A stretch of 64,000 bases of DNA from Xenoacremonium recifei (lineage: Eukaryota; Ascomycota; Sordariomycetes; Hypocreales; Nectriaceae). The notes beneath the pieces were generated by a model. It was given only the letters and a program-made list of their open reading frames with translations. It did no database searches and was not told the DNA's origin. This document shows positions 21,731-32,125 of the stretch, one piece after another. The translations under genes and the position numbers were made by a program. Every line of letters starts with the position of its first letter. Positions within the stretch are counted from its first letter, which is position 1. The stretch covers positions 282,541 through 346,540 of the forward strand of contig WOFQ01000038.1 in the NCBI GenBank assembly GCA_012184525.1, in the 5' to 3' direction.

Positions 21731-24700
21731 CTTGGAGGTTGGGTGTGGTGTTGCGAGGAGCTATATCAAGTCTGTGGAGGAGGCTAGCTGGTGCGATCCC
21801 CGGAGTATATATATCTCTCGAGGGAAAGGGGACGGGGGAACTGAGACGAGGAGATGCAGAATGAAGAGGGAAAGGAAACGGAAAGGCCTCTCCTTCGAGT
21901 GCGAGCCTCCTTTATTTATGCTTCAAGCCTCTGCTCTGCACACACCCGCCGCCGCACCGCATCGGAGCAACCCCTCACGGCCTCCATCTCGCTCTCCGCT
22001 GCGCCTAGAACAGTGCGGCAGAGCAATCCAGTCCAGCCAGCGCATTGGATGTTCCCGTAACACCGAAGAAGTCGGCATCTGCGTTGACTGGCCTTCAGAG
22101 GCCGGTCTCCATCGCGCGCGGGACGGACGATCATTCCCATCCATAGCCCCTCCTCGTCCTCAAGGTGCTTCTTCTCATCGACACTCGAGCAGGCTGGGCT
22201 TACCGCTTCGGGCTTACTCAGGAGATTCCCCCCCGCTGGAGCTGTCAGCAGGCGATGCTGCTAGCTTGAGCTTGAGCTTGCCAGGGGACATATCTCGGTG
22301 TTCGGGGTTGCTGCGAGTTGGCGGGGTGGAGTCTGGGATGATGGTTTGCCAGGGAGCTGTGGGAGAAAGCGGGGGTGGGAACTGGATGAGAAGAGCTGTT
22401 GCTGCTCTTGTTGTCCATTGTCGTTTCGTCTTCGTTCTCTAGCTTAGAGCTGGTGGACTTGTGGCCTGCTTCTGACACAGCTGGACTCCATCTAGATCCG
22501 CATCTGGCCACAGACTCGCCTCCGGGATGACATTGCGCGCGGTGATCTGGCATACGGGATATCCGTACGTACCGTCCTGCTAGATACAGGCTGTTCCGGT
22601 GGATGTAGACACGTACCGTAGCAACGAACGACTGGCCTCTGTTCGTCGACAAGTGATACCCATCTCAGCCATCTCGCTCCCAAAGGAGGTCCAATTCCGA
22701 GCCAGATGCGCTGCTACCCCCAGATTCCCGACGCTTTCCAGAAGCAGCAATTGTTCCCCGCGTGGTTTCTTGCTCCCGTGCCCTCCGTGATACTTCCCTC
22801 TGTACGTATCGTATTTAGCCCTCGCTCGCTCGCCGTTCAGCATCGCTATTCGGCATTCCACCCTCGTCTCCCGCCGGCCGAGCTCGCGCGGGGTTTTTCG
22901 TTTCCGTGCCATCGCCTCGCAGGTGAATCTCCGGCTGCAGTGACGACGAAGCATCGTCAGCCAGTTGCTGCGTGCGTGGAAGTCGACTTCCGCTGCTTCG
23001 CCCGCTTCTAATTATGGGTGGATGGATGGCGATGCAGTCTGTACATTAGAATGGGCTTCGCCGGACGGCCGGACGGGCTCTCAGGGTTGTTTTTGCTCCT
23101 GTTGACGTTGCACATTGTTTCAGTACGCGATACGCCCTGCTGATGCCCGCGTGCTGTCCATTGATGCGTTGCGTGCTCAAGACCTTGGACGCAGTCTAGG
23201 ACAAGGTTCTTGTCTTGTCGCCTTTTCCTGCGTGTCTTTTTGAGTTTCTACAAGGTTCTTGGCCCATTCTCGTCTTTCCTTGACACAATGGTGACGATCA
23301 ATGCTCAGTCATTTTCCTTGGCCGGCTTGGTGGTCGCTTTAAGGTGGCATAGGCGACCAGGTTGAATAATAGCCTATATTTCAAATCAGCCGATGGAGCA
23401 TCCTGTTACCCAAATAGGTACCAGGATACTGCAGGAATCGAACAACCGAAAGATTTCGTTCAGATAACGCTCGGTTTCTTCATTAATTTGCCAGATTGGG
23501 GCGGCATTTGACGTTCTGTACCGCCCCGAATTAAAGCAGCGTAGTACCGCCTAGACGGCTTTTTTTCATTTGCTAACCTAGAGTCTAAAACAGCAAGCCA
23601 GTGCTATATCTCGGGTTTGAACTATAAGCCCCGATTGATTCGTGCAGGCTACCGAACCCGAAATCTCTGGAGAAAATCTTCTACTTGATCTTGAGGTCTT
23701 TTTGGTTTCTTCCTAAAAGAGCTCGCGTACAAACAGATCTGGGATCAAGAATGAGGTCTCGATTTCCACTCACTAGGTTCCCATGCACTAACGAGCATCC
23801 CGCGTTCAACCCGAGGTCAAACCTACAATACGGCGATACCTAACGGCTGAAAAATTTGTAAAAAGAATGACCCGGCATCTCCGTCTTCTAGAAAATCTTT
23901 CGCTACAAGGACCGATAACAAAGACACGCCCTTACTAGTGGCCAAGGTCATGTTATGTCTATCTGCAACATACGATCTGGACGACGTTCTAGATAGCTTG
24001 GCGTTGATAAAGAGGGACCAACTACGGAGTCCATGAAATCGTGATAGCAAAATATCTGGAGCCTGGGATATTTGCCTCATTTAGTCGTATGAGGAATGCA
24101 ACAAGGAAACACTTAATGAGCGAAGAATACATGGGAACGAATCTTCAAGAGATGTCGTGAGATGTCACAGGAAAGGAGACATTTTTCACTCAGTTCCAGA
24201 ACACCAAGCTGGGTCTAATTAGTATTGATTCAATTCCCCTGACCATATTGGAATACTTTTCATATATTGACTAAGGTGAAGGAAAAAAACCAGAAAGAAT
24301 AACTAAACGAGAAAGGCAGGAGCAAGAAGTCGATTATTCCTATCCTCGTCAAAGTGATCATCTTGGACATGAGTGGCGTCTAGACTGAAAGATCCCAGTA
24401 CTTACTGTTTATATACGATCTGCGTCAATAACGACAATGCCATGGGCACCTCAGCAACATAAATTTCCAGGCTCCAGACCGTATGCATGAACTGCAAACT
24501 CCGTAGAACTTCTCATAGAACTGCGGCTGAGGTATCATGTCAACGGTTATTTGAAACTGAAGATGGCACGGAAACACCTGCAGTTGCCCACTACGTAGAT
24601 GATAATGTTTTTATCGAGTTGGCGTTCCAGGAGCCTCGTCTTGACTTAACTTCTTTGATGTCAAAGACTGCGTATAGACTGGCACAAATTCAACTTCTAG

Positions 24701-25037
24701 ACCATCATAGGCATACTTTAGGGTTCATCATAAGATTTCATTAAAAAATACTAAAACGCCTAAGAACGGAAGAAAGAAACAGACAATCTTGGGCATAATC
24801 CTCAGCCATATCCTGACAAAAGGGGCCAACATAGATCGGGTATCCCTAAGTCATCAAGCCTTATACCATTAAACACCTGGCTCATTTCTGATCCCTCATT
24901 GAAATACCTTCAGCCTGTAGCTATTTTGCGCCAATATTGTAAAATAAATCCCACCATCATTCATTCGGCAAACCAAACCCTCTCGGTGGCACCTTGCGGT
25001 ACAAGGGTCCCTGAGTAGGGAATGGTGCCCTTTTGAC
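21731..25037. other. 3.3 kb region without a supportable gene
   Basis: The first kilobase must include the fdh promoter. From about 23350 the sequence becomes more AT-rich, and stops are frequent in all frames. A stretch near 23868-24160 on the plus strand gives two coding-like pieces in different frames (DDVLDSLALIKRDQL, then VHEIVIAKYLEPGIFASF), which could be a decayed gene; I could not assign it to a family. A frame at 24487-24744 has no recognisable features. Confidence 0.5.
21806..21814 (-). promoter_or_regulatory. possible TATA element of fdh
   Basis: A tatatatat run lies about 76-84 bp before the fdh ATG, a distance compatible with a fungal TATA box allowing for a short leader. This is inference from position only. 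Confidence 0.35.
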
Positions 25038-28031
25038 TTAGTCTTCACTGCTGCCATCGTCTTCATCATTCTCCTCCTCATCATCCTCATCATCTTCGTC
25101 GTCCTCGTCGTCTTCCTCACCCTCTTCATAATCATCTTCGTCGAGATAAGCATCCTGAATGCCGACAATATACGCACCTTCATTGAAGGGGGCATATCCA
25201 GCAAGAGGCCCCCCAGGGCCGGCGCCATTCCAGAAGATTGCATAGGGCCCTGGTTGAGCGGCATGGTACGCGATTTCAGGATCTATCGGGCCTGCTACGG
25301 TGATAACGGGTTGGTCTAGGTGGTGACCATAGGTGTAAGGACCAGTGGAATGGTGAGCGTAAGTGGCAGGGGGAGCATAAGCGGCAAAGGGGGCATAAGT
25401 GGAACGAGGAGCATAAGTGGCAAAGGGTTCATCCTCGTCCAAGTCATCGTCATAGTCGTCGAAGCACATTGACGCCTCCTGACCATCCCGTGCCCTTGTT
25501 TCCGGAGTTGCGCCGGTCGCAATGCCGAAGTTGTCGAGCACCGAACGCTCGACCGAGCCTAGAGAGCGGTACTTGTGTGTCGGTGCTGCCCGCTGGATGA
25601 CGGACTTGAGATCCGTTCCGTCTTCTAGTGTGACATCCGTTCGCAGTCCGGCATCTATGAGGCGTCGCGCGGTATTCCAATACACATACGGCACCATGAA
25701 GCTTTCGCCTGAGGTCCGAGAGCTTCCCGGGGTCGCATGTGTTCCCCAGCGGATGATCGACTTCCAGCACTCCTGGTGCAGGTGTTCCGGCCGGCCCCTC
25801 ATTATAAATGGATGGGTTGCAAGCATCTGTAGTGTCTGGGCTTGGTAGCCTTGCTTGACCGAAAACATAAAGGCGCCGTCAGGCATGGCTGGTGTCGGCA
25901 TGACAACATCGGCTTCGGCGTTGACGAGGATCGGGGTCGCTCTCCAGCAAAACGAGGATTTGAGGCTGTAATAGATTGCGGGCTCGCCCTTGTAGAGCTT
26001 GTTGGGGTCTTCACCTAAACCCAGGAGCGCCTCGACAAGAGGCGATGGATCATCGCTGTTGTTCTCGCTGTCCTCGAGGCACCGATGCATCAAACACACT
26101 CGCGCATCCTTGGGAAGAGTGGCTGCTGTCATCAGCTCTGCCCCTCTGTTCCACAGACGATGTCGGAGCGCCACCAGCATCCATTGCACAAACCGTGCGT
26201 CTGAAGGTCGCTGAATGCCATATTTGGCGAAGTCTAGGTTGACTAAGTATTTCGTCCTGCCGTCGTCGTACGCTTCTTGGGAATAGAACTCGAGCATGTT
26301 CTCGACATCGTTGAACTCGGGTCGTCCTCCGTTCTCGAGGAGGGCATTTGCGAGCATAAAGTTGCTGTGCTCGACGGCCTCGGTGAACGGTCGAGACAGA
26401 GACACGCCCTTGTCGTTTGGGTCAGCCCCCGATTCGATGAACAGCTTAGCGAGCTCGGCGTGTTTCTGCTCCCACAGCTTGGTCACCGACGTCTCGCCGT
26501 GGCGCGAGCAGATGATGTTCAGCACGGTCAAGTCCTCGACAGCATCCTTGATTCTTGCACCCGCGTCCAGAAGCAGCTTGGCTGCGTCGGACAGGTTCAC
26601 GATGTTCCTATCATTCGCTGCCTCACCAACACGGGCTAGAGCCGTGAGGCCATCATGGTCCAACGCGTTGACGTCAGCACCGCCCTCGAGGAGGGCCTTC
26701 ATGGCCTCGACGTTACAGCTTGCACTGGCAACCATTAGGGGCGTCATGCCTAGAAGCGACTCCCTAACGTCGACAGGGAAACCTTGCTGGAGGAACTTTC
26801 GAATGATATCGGACTCTGTTACCGCCTGGGGTTCAGTGCTCATCTCGGATGACGCCTCGTCCAATGGTAATCTATTCTCTTCGAAAATTGACAAATGGCC
26901 TGGTCCGAGGAGCAGATGAAGTAGACTGAACTCATAGATGGCAAAAATAGAGACAGTGGCGCCAAGGTCAATGAGTCTTGAGGCATCTTCGAATCGGTGT
27001 TGCAGACAAGCCACCATCAAGGCTGTCATTCGCGTTTCGAAGATACGGTGGTCAATGTTGGCGCCCTTTTCGAGCAGCCAGGGCACAACGTCGGACCAAC
27101 GCCCGTACCAGAACGCCAGCGTCAGGGGCGTTCCGAGGAACATCCCCTCGCAGTCGATGTCCGTCTGGTAACCCTCCTCCCAGATGAACTTGACCAGGTC
27201 GATGAGGCCGTTCTGGGCGGCGTGGTGCAGGGCGGTGACCTGGAACCGGTTGACATCCTCAGGATGGTACATCTCTTGCCAATGCTCGCCATCGTCTAGA
27301 TCTCTGCGCTTGAAGATGGTGGTTGAGGCGCCGCGCTTGAGCAGGAACTTGGCCGTCTCAACCTGCTTGTTGCAGATGGCTACGTGCAGTGGCGTGTAGC
27401 CCCCGCGGCGGAGATCCTCCAGCTCATCGTCTTCGAGCGGATGGCTATCACGGAAGATATGGGCAGGCAAGAACGGCTGGCAAAGGCATACTCCCCAGGC
27501 GGTGGCGTCAATGTCGGCGCCCTTGTCCAGCAGCGCCTCGAGCATGTCGATGCTGCCATTGGCGGCGGCGATGTGGATAGCACACCACCGAGACTCACTG
27601 TAGATTTCCTCATCGCAGCCGTGGAAGCAGTTGCATCGCTGATGGATGAGAAACTCACGGTCGAGGTCGACCGAGTTAGCGTCATCATCCAAGCTCCCGT
27701 CAGATCGAAGATCGCGGTGAGAGTCGGGATGAAAGTTCCACCACTTCATATGGAGATCGATGAAGCACTTTGCCTGGTAGGAGAGGGCAACCTTGTCGGG
27801 GTTGATGCCGGCGTCAAGGGCCAGCTTCAGCACGTCGAATTCTTCATGCTCGGCGGCCCAGTGCAGAGCTCCGGGGCGCTTGCTGTTCTTCTCACGACGC
27901 CAGAGGATTGGGTTGGCGATGGCGTTCAGCCGACGACTGGTGCGGCTGAGCGCGGCCAGGTCGTGCTTCTTGCGCAGAGAATTGGTGACGAGGTGCAGCA
28001 CCTCGGTGGGCAGCTTCTCGAGAGTCAGCAT
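25038..28031 (-). CDS. F-box and ankyrin-repeat protein
   Basis: Single-exon protein of 997 residues. An F-box-like motif opens it (LEKLPTEVLHLVTNSL, then LSRTSRRLNAIANPILW), which would dock to Skp1 in an SCF ubiquitin ligase. A long series of ankyrin repeats follows (GALHWAAEHEEFDVLKLAL, AIHIAAANGSIDMLEALLDK, TPLHVAICNKQVETAKFLLK, LTALARVGEAANDRN and others), the likely substrate-binding part. Near the C-terminus come repeated T/A-Y-A-P units (about 910-945), and the last 35 residues are almost purely Asp/Glu. The first ATG of the frame is at 28031; the frame extends further upstream but without an ATG. The target protein is unknown; the class is expanded in filamentous fungi. Confidence 0.85.
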   Translation of the reverse strand: MLTLEKLPTEVLHLVTNSLRKKHDLAALSRTSRRLNAIANPILWRREKNSKRPGALHWAAEHEEFDVLKLALDAGINPDKVALSYQAKCFIDLHMKWWNFHPDSHRDLRSDGSLDDDANSVDLDREFLIHQRCNCFHGCDEEIYSESRWCAIHIAAANGSIDMLEALLDKGADIDATAWGVCLCQPFLPAHIFRDSHPLEDDELEDLRRGGYTPLHVAICNKQVETAKFLLKRGASTTIFKRRDLDDGEHWQEMYHPEDVNRFQVTALHHAAQNGLIDLVKFIWEEGYQTDIDCEGMFLGTPLTLAFWYGRWSDVVPWLLEKGANIDHRIFETRMTALMVACLQHRFEDASRLIDLGATVSIFAIYEFSLLHLLLGPGHLSIFEENRLPLDEASSEMSTEPQAVTESDIIRKFLQQGFPVDVRESLLGMTPLMVASASCNVEAMKALLEGGADVNALDHDGLTALARVGEAANDRNIVNLSDAAKLLLDAGARIKDAVEDLTVLNIICSRHGETSVTKLWEQKHAELAKLFIESGADPNDKGVSLSRPFTEAVEHSNFMLANALLENGGRPEFNDVENMLEFYSQEAYDDGRTKYLVNLDFAKYGIQRPSDARFVQWMLVALRHRLWNRGAELMTAATLPKDARVCLMHRCLEDSENNSDDPSPLVEALLGLGEDPNKLYKGEPAIYYSLKSSFCWRATPILVNAEADVVMPTPAMPDGAFMFSVKQGYQAQTLQMLATHPFIMRGRPEHLHQECWKSIIRWGTHATPGSSRTSGESFMVPYVYWNTARRLIDAGLRTDVTLEDGTDLKSVIQRAAPTHKYRSLGSVERSVLDNFGIATGATPETRARDGQEASMCFDDYDDDLDEDEPFATYAPRSTYAPFAAYAPPATYAHHSTGPYTYGHHLDQPVITVAGPIDPEIAYHAAQPGPYAIFWNGAGPGGPLAGYAPFNEGAYIVGIQDAYLDEDDYEEGEEDDEDDEDDEDDEEENDEDDGSSED

Positions 28032-28536
28032 GATGGGCAGCGGGAGCTCCCGAGACGCTCCCAGGCTGCTGGAATGGGAGTGCAATGGACGGTGGGATGG
28101 AATGTCGATGGATGATGGAAGGATGGATGAGGGGGAGCTGAACTGGAGAATTCGAGGTGGGCTCCTTCCACTACCTAAAGTTTGGGGCCTGGCCCGACCG
28201 ACGGCACGCGTCCGCGCCTAACTGTTAGGCCGGGCTTAATTGACGGGGCCTCGACAGGGCCCTGGGGCTAGGATCGCCTAACAAGGCCCTAACAGGGCGG
28301 TTTTAGCTCAGGTAAGCCCGCTGAGCTGAATCTAGCTCCCGCTGTCAGCTCCGACACAATGCATGGTCAATTGACTCGGGTGATGATCAATGAATTGTTT
28401 CAGCGCTTCATTACTGGCATCCCAAACTGTCGTGGCTATCTAGGCCGAGAAATAAAATCCATATCGAACCATCCAACGCCGCTGTCTATCTAGTAGACTC
28501 GTGTCCATCATCATTCATCAGGATCCATATCCCAGC
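28032..28536. other. intergenic region
   Basis: 505 bp between the F-box/ankyrin start and the end of the upstream regulator. It has repeated GC-rich bits of the type ggccctaacagg around 28225-28305. No gene is seen. Confidence 0.45.
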
Positions 28537-30908
28537 TCACCCAAAGAACGACCGCAAGTTCTGCTTCTCCATCACGTCCACCCAATGCACCGAGTTGACT
28601 CCCGGTGGCTCATCGTCGTACGCCTCCCAGATCGCCTTCACCAGGCTCTTGGCCATGATAATGGGGTTTGGCGGCAGCACCGTCTCCAGGATGTTCAGCC
28701 GCTTGAGCACGAAGTGGCGCGCGTTGCCAACCTCCAGAGACGCCTCTGTTAGAGACGCCATGGGATCGACCAGCGAGTTGCTCCGCGATAGGCGGCTGAT
28801 GTAGTCAGAGATGTCGAGCTCCTCTTCAGACCCGGGGCTGGGGGCGTCGAGCGAGACAACCACCTGCTCCAACGAGACATCGTTGGTCTGGACGGTGGCT
28901 GCTGGCGGGCTCAGTCTCAGTCCTGTGCTGGCCGTGATGCATAGAAGGGGCTGCACCATTCTGCTCCCGGACTCTGGAGGCAGTTGCTCCAGAATCTTGA
29001 CCAGTCGAAGGCTCAGGGGGATGATCCAATCATCCCAGGGCACCTCGCCGCTACGGGGTGCACCCGCATTCTTGGGCAATCGAAGAGCCACCAGGTCTGG
29101 GAACGTCTGATAGAGGTGCAGTAACGCAGCCAGACGATAGGCCTCACCAACCTTGACGAGATGCTGGCTGGGTGTGTTCTGATCGCCTGTGTCTCCGATG
29201 CGTTCCAATGTCTCGTACTCCAGCCGTAGCAGCTGCTCCTCGATGCGCTTCGCCTCCTCAATCTGATCCAGCGCCAGCCGTAGATCGTGGGCCGTGATGC
29301 CCTTCTGGTGCTTGATCTTGTGCCGAAAGTCCCGACACAGCTTCATAGCCTGTGTGAATAACCTCGAAGCCGTCGTAGAGATGCCCGTCCAAGGGTGTGG
29401 CACTTCATCCACATCTGAAGGTGCTGGGTCGGCGGTGGGCGAGTCGTCTGCGCTGGGATCCTCGATCTCGTCGATTTCCTCGACTGAGGCAGATGAATCG
29501 TTGTAAGTGACGACGGCCAGTAGCATATCACAGTAGATCCAGCTCTTGTTGAAGAATTTGAGAAGCTTGTGGTCCTCGTCGTTGAGGCTTCGCTTCTGTT
29601 TGTTCATGCGATATAGCAGTGCCTTGGCTTCTCTCAAGAAGGGCACGCCCAGCTGGCTGGCATCGATCCAGCAGATGGTGGTACCGAGACAGAAGAGGGC
29701 AAAGAGGAGGCTCATCGGCACCGAGTTGACCTGAGGATGGCGCTTGATAACCGAGAGCTCCGACTTGATTGCCTCTGTGGCAGTCTTCATCATCGAAATC
29801 GACGTCTGTTTCATGTACGGAATCTTGGATGCGAGGAAGGCGGCCGACATACTCTGCATGCACGACGAAACGGCCTCGGAGTCATGCCAAAGTGCCGTGG
29901 CCATTGTGCGATTGAGATTCCTGTGGGAGTCGTATGCCGACCAGATGGGACACACTTCTTGGAACCAGTAGTCGATGAGCATGGAGGGTATATGGCTGAT
30001 GCCCTGGTTGACGAAGGGAGCTTCGAAGGGATCGATTTGGTTATAGTTCGGCGACAGCGCAAGGTTGGTATTGTCGTCTGGCAGTTCTTCGACTATGTCG
30101 TTGGATATGGGATCCACGGGACTCAGCTGGCCTACTTGACCAAAGGACATGTCGGGCATTGGCAAGGCGAGGGTTCGCGGACTGTAGCTTTCCCAAGCTG
30201 CCGCCGGGAGGCCATCGATGGGCGTCGCGCCGTAGAACTGGTTGTTCCAATTGGGATGGAAGGTCGGGCTGGTACCAAACAGGAACTGGTTGAACATGCC
30301 CATGGCCATATCCGCGCCCATGTCTCCCGTATCAGACACCGATTCGGAGACGATGGGCAGAGTTGTTGAAGGCGCTGTCGACCTGGGGCTCGGATGGCTG
30401 TCGGATCGTCGTGTACTGCTGGCGACGCTTCCGGGAACAGACTGGTGTCGCTGTTGTGACGGCGGTTGAGGATGAGAGGGTATCGTCGTCTGACCCTGAG
30501 GCTGGGACTGCTTGGGTTGTCGTTCTTTGCGCTCGTGCTTCTCATGCTTCGTCGACCATCGCAAGTCGCGGCGATATCCCCCGCACTTGATGCCCTTGGA
30601 AGTGCAGACATTGCACTCAGGCTTGGTCTCATCGCACTTGGCCTAGAAGAGTCGCAAATAGTCAGCCTCAAGCTCATGTCTCGACTCCATGTCTCATGGC
30701 AGTGAGTCTTGTGTGAGACAGATGAACCTACATGCTTGGACCTGCACGTCACACATCCCGACCTCGATCGCGTGGGCACGGCGGCCTTTCCCTCGGGTTT
30801 CTTGCGATTGGCAGCGGTTCGCGGGCGTTTGGACGCCGCCGACGAGATGACCATGTCGTCCAGCACCAGGAACTGTCCCGCGCCGGGGATCGAAGACGTC
30901 GAGGCCAT
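28537..30908 (-). CDS. Zn2Cys6 transcription factor
   Basis: The binuclear zinc cluster reads C-x2-C-x6-C-x6-C-x2-C-x6-C beginning at Cys52 (CVTCRSKHAKCDETKPEC, then NVCTSKGIKC). It is completed only after splicing a short 5' exon, 30732-30908, to the main exon, 28537-30642. The basic linker GYRRDLRWSTKHEKHERKE follows. A low-complexity Ser/Gln/Pro segment leads to a long helical regulatory region with no enzymatic motif, in the style of the Fungal_trans_2 group. Total length is about 760 residues. It probably binds CGG-containing sites as a monomer or dimer; its targets cannot be read from the window. The start at 30908 is the first ATG of the exon. Confidence 0.87.
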
Positions 30909-32125
30909 GGCGAGTCTGGCAGAGGTCTATCGTCTGGACAGGACCTCCTGCTGATAAGCTTGGGGGTGTCGATCCAGGGGCTGCAGCTCGCGCTTCAGGG
31001 AGAGAGAGCTGTCGTCTTCAGGTACCGAATCGTCGGGTCAAGAGAGGATGAAAGATGACGAGCGCTGCCCCGCCGGCGAAGGACGGTTCCAGGTGAAATA
31101 ATCCAATCCCCCACGATGCCGCGCGTGGTAAAACGCGGGGGCTGTTGCGCTAGAGGATGCAGCTCTGTTGAGAGAATCAGAGGCCGCAAAGAGTAGAAGA
31201 ACCCTGCTCTTATCGCTCCATCTGGCAAGGACCCGGTGCAGACATGATTGATTGACGTCTTGGCTTTCCGCTGGGCCGTTGGGAACTGACTATCAGAGAC
31301 AGCGGGCGATCTGCAGCAGAGTGTGAGGGAGTCAGTCAGCCAGTCCGGCTGCGGAACAGTCTAGAATGGCGCTCGGAATAGTAGGGCTGTTTCTTATCGC
31401 ACTCTCGAGATAGGCCGCTCCGGACCCAATCACTATTATTTACGAGTAATAAACGGAGTAGATCAATATCCGATCCGTTCCCCAGCTTGCGGGCGCCGGA
31501 AGCGAAGCCGGAGCCGGGCTTGTAATTTCGTTTCACAAGCAACAAACAGCCACTGAAGCAATCGACTGCGACAATCTTCTTGAGACGCGTCATGGGAAAG
31601 CATTGGCAATCACAAGAGAGATAGCATTGAAAACCCAGCCCTCGATTATGCACCTGTTGGCTGATATCTACGCTCTCTAAATGCCCCTCGTCGACAACTC
31701 CCGGTGGAGTCCCGGGAACTCCTCGATGGACAAATAGCATCGCCTCCAATGTTTTAATGGTGGTGGAGTAGAACTGATAAGCATCCCTGTCTTGATTTGC
31801 AGCCGCGCGAAGTCCGCTGGTTGGCTGCTCCAGACCATCAACCTGCAACTAGCAAGCGAAGGAGTCAAGCTTGTCCCAACAGGTCATTTCTTCGAGAGAC
31901 TTGCATTGCACACATGCATCCAAGGTTGTCTGGATGTTGGTGGGAGGGATTCACCTGTATTGCTGTCGAGAAAGCCAGGTGAAACACTTACACAACTGAC
32001 GGGAACAATTGCTCGAAATGTAAATGAAACAAATTACATCGCTCCTAACGAGATCTATGGACATTATCATGCATGCACACACACATTGGTATCTACTTCA
32101 TCTCTTTTCCCATTACTCCCCTCCC
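30909..32125. other. intergenic region between the regulator and amine oxidase
   Basis: About 1.2 kb holding the promoter of the Zn2Cys6 gene and the 3' end of the amine oxidase. An open frame of 170 codons at 31336-31848 on the minus strand has no recognisable motif and I do not call it. Confidence 0.45.

Noticed and set aside
23405..23470. T-arm-like sequence (ggaatcgaac) suggesting a tRNA
   Set aside because: The stem around the loop does not pair and no matching acceptor stem is found.
24487..24744. 85-codon plus-strand frame
   Set aside because: Isolated, no motif, AT-rich surroundings.
27384..28115. 243-codon plus-strand frame antisense to the F-box/ankyrin gene
   Set aside because: Antisense shadow; the ankyrin repeats on the other strand are unambiguous.
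31336..31848. 170-codon minus-strand frame between the regulator and the amine oxidase
   Set aside because: No recognisable feature and no plausible exon partners.
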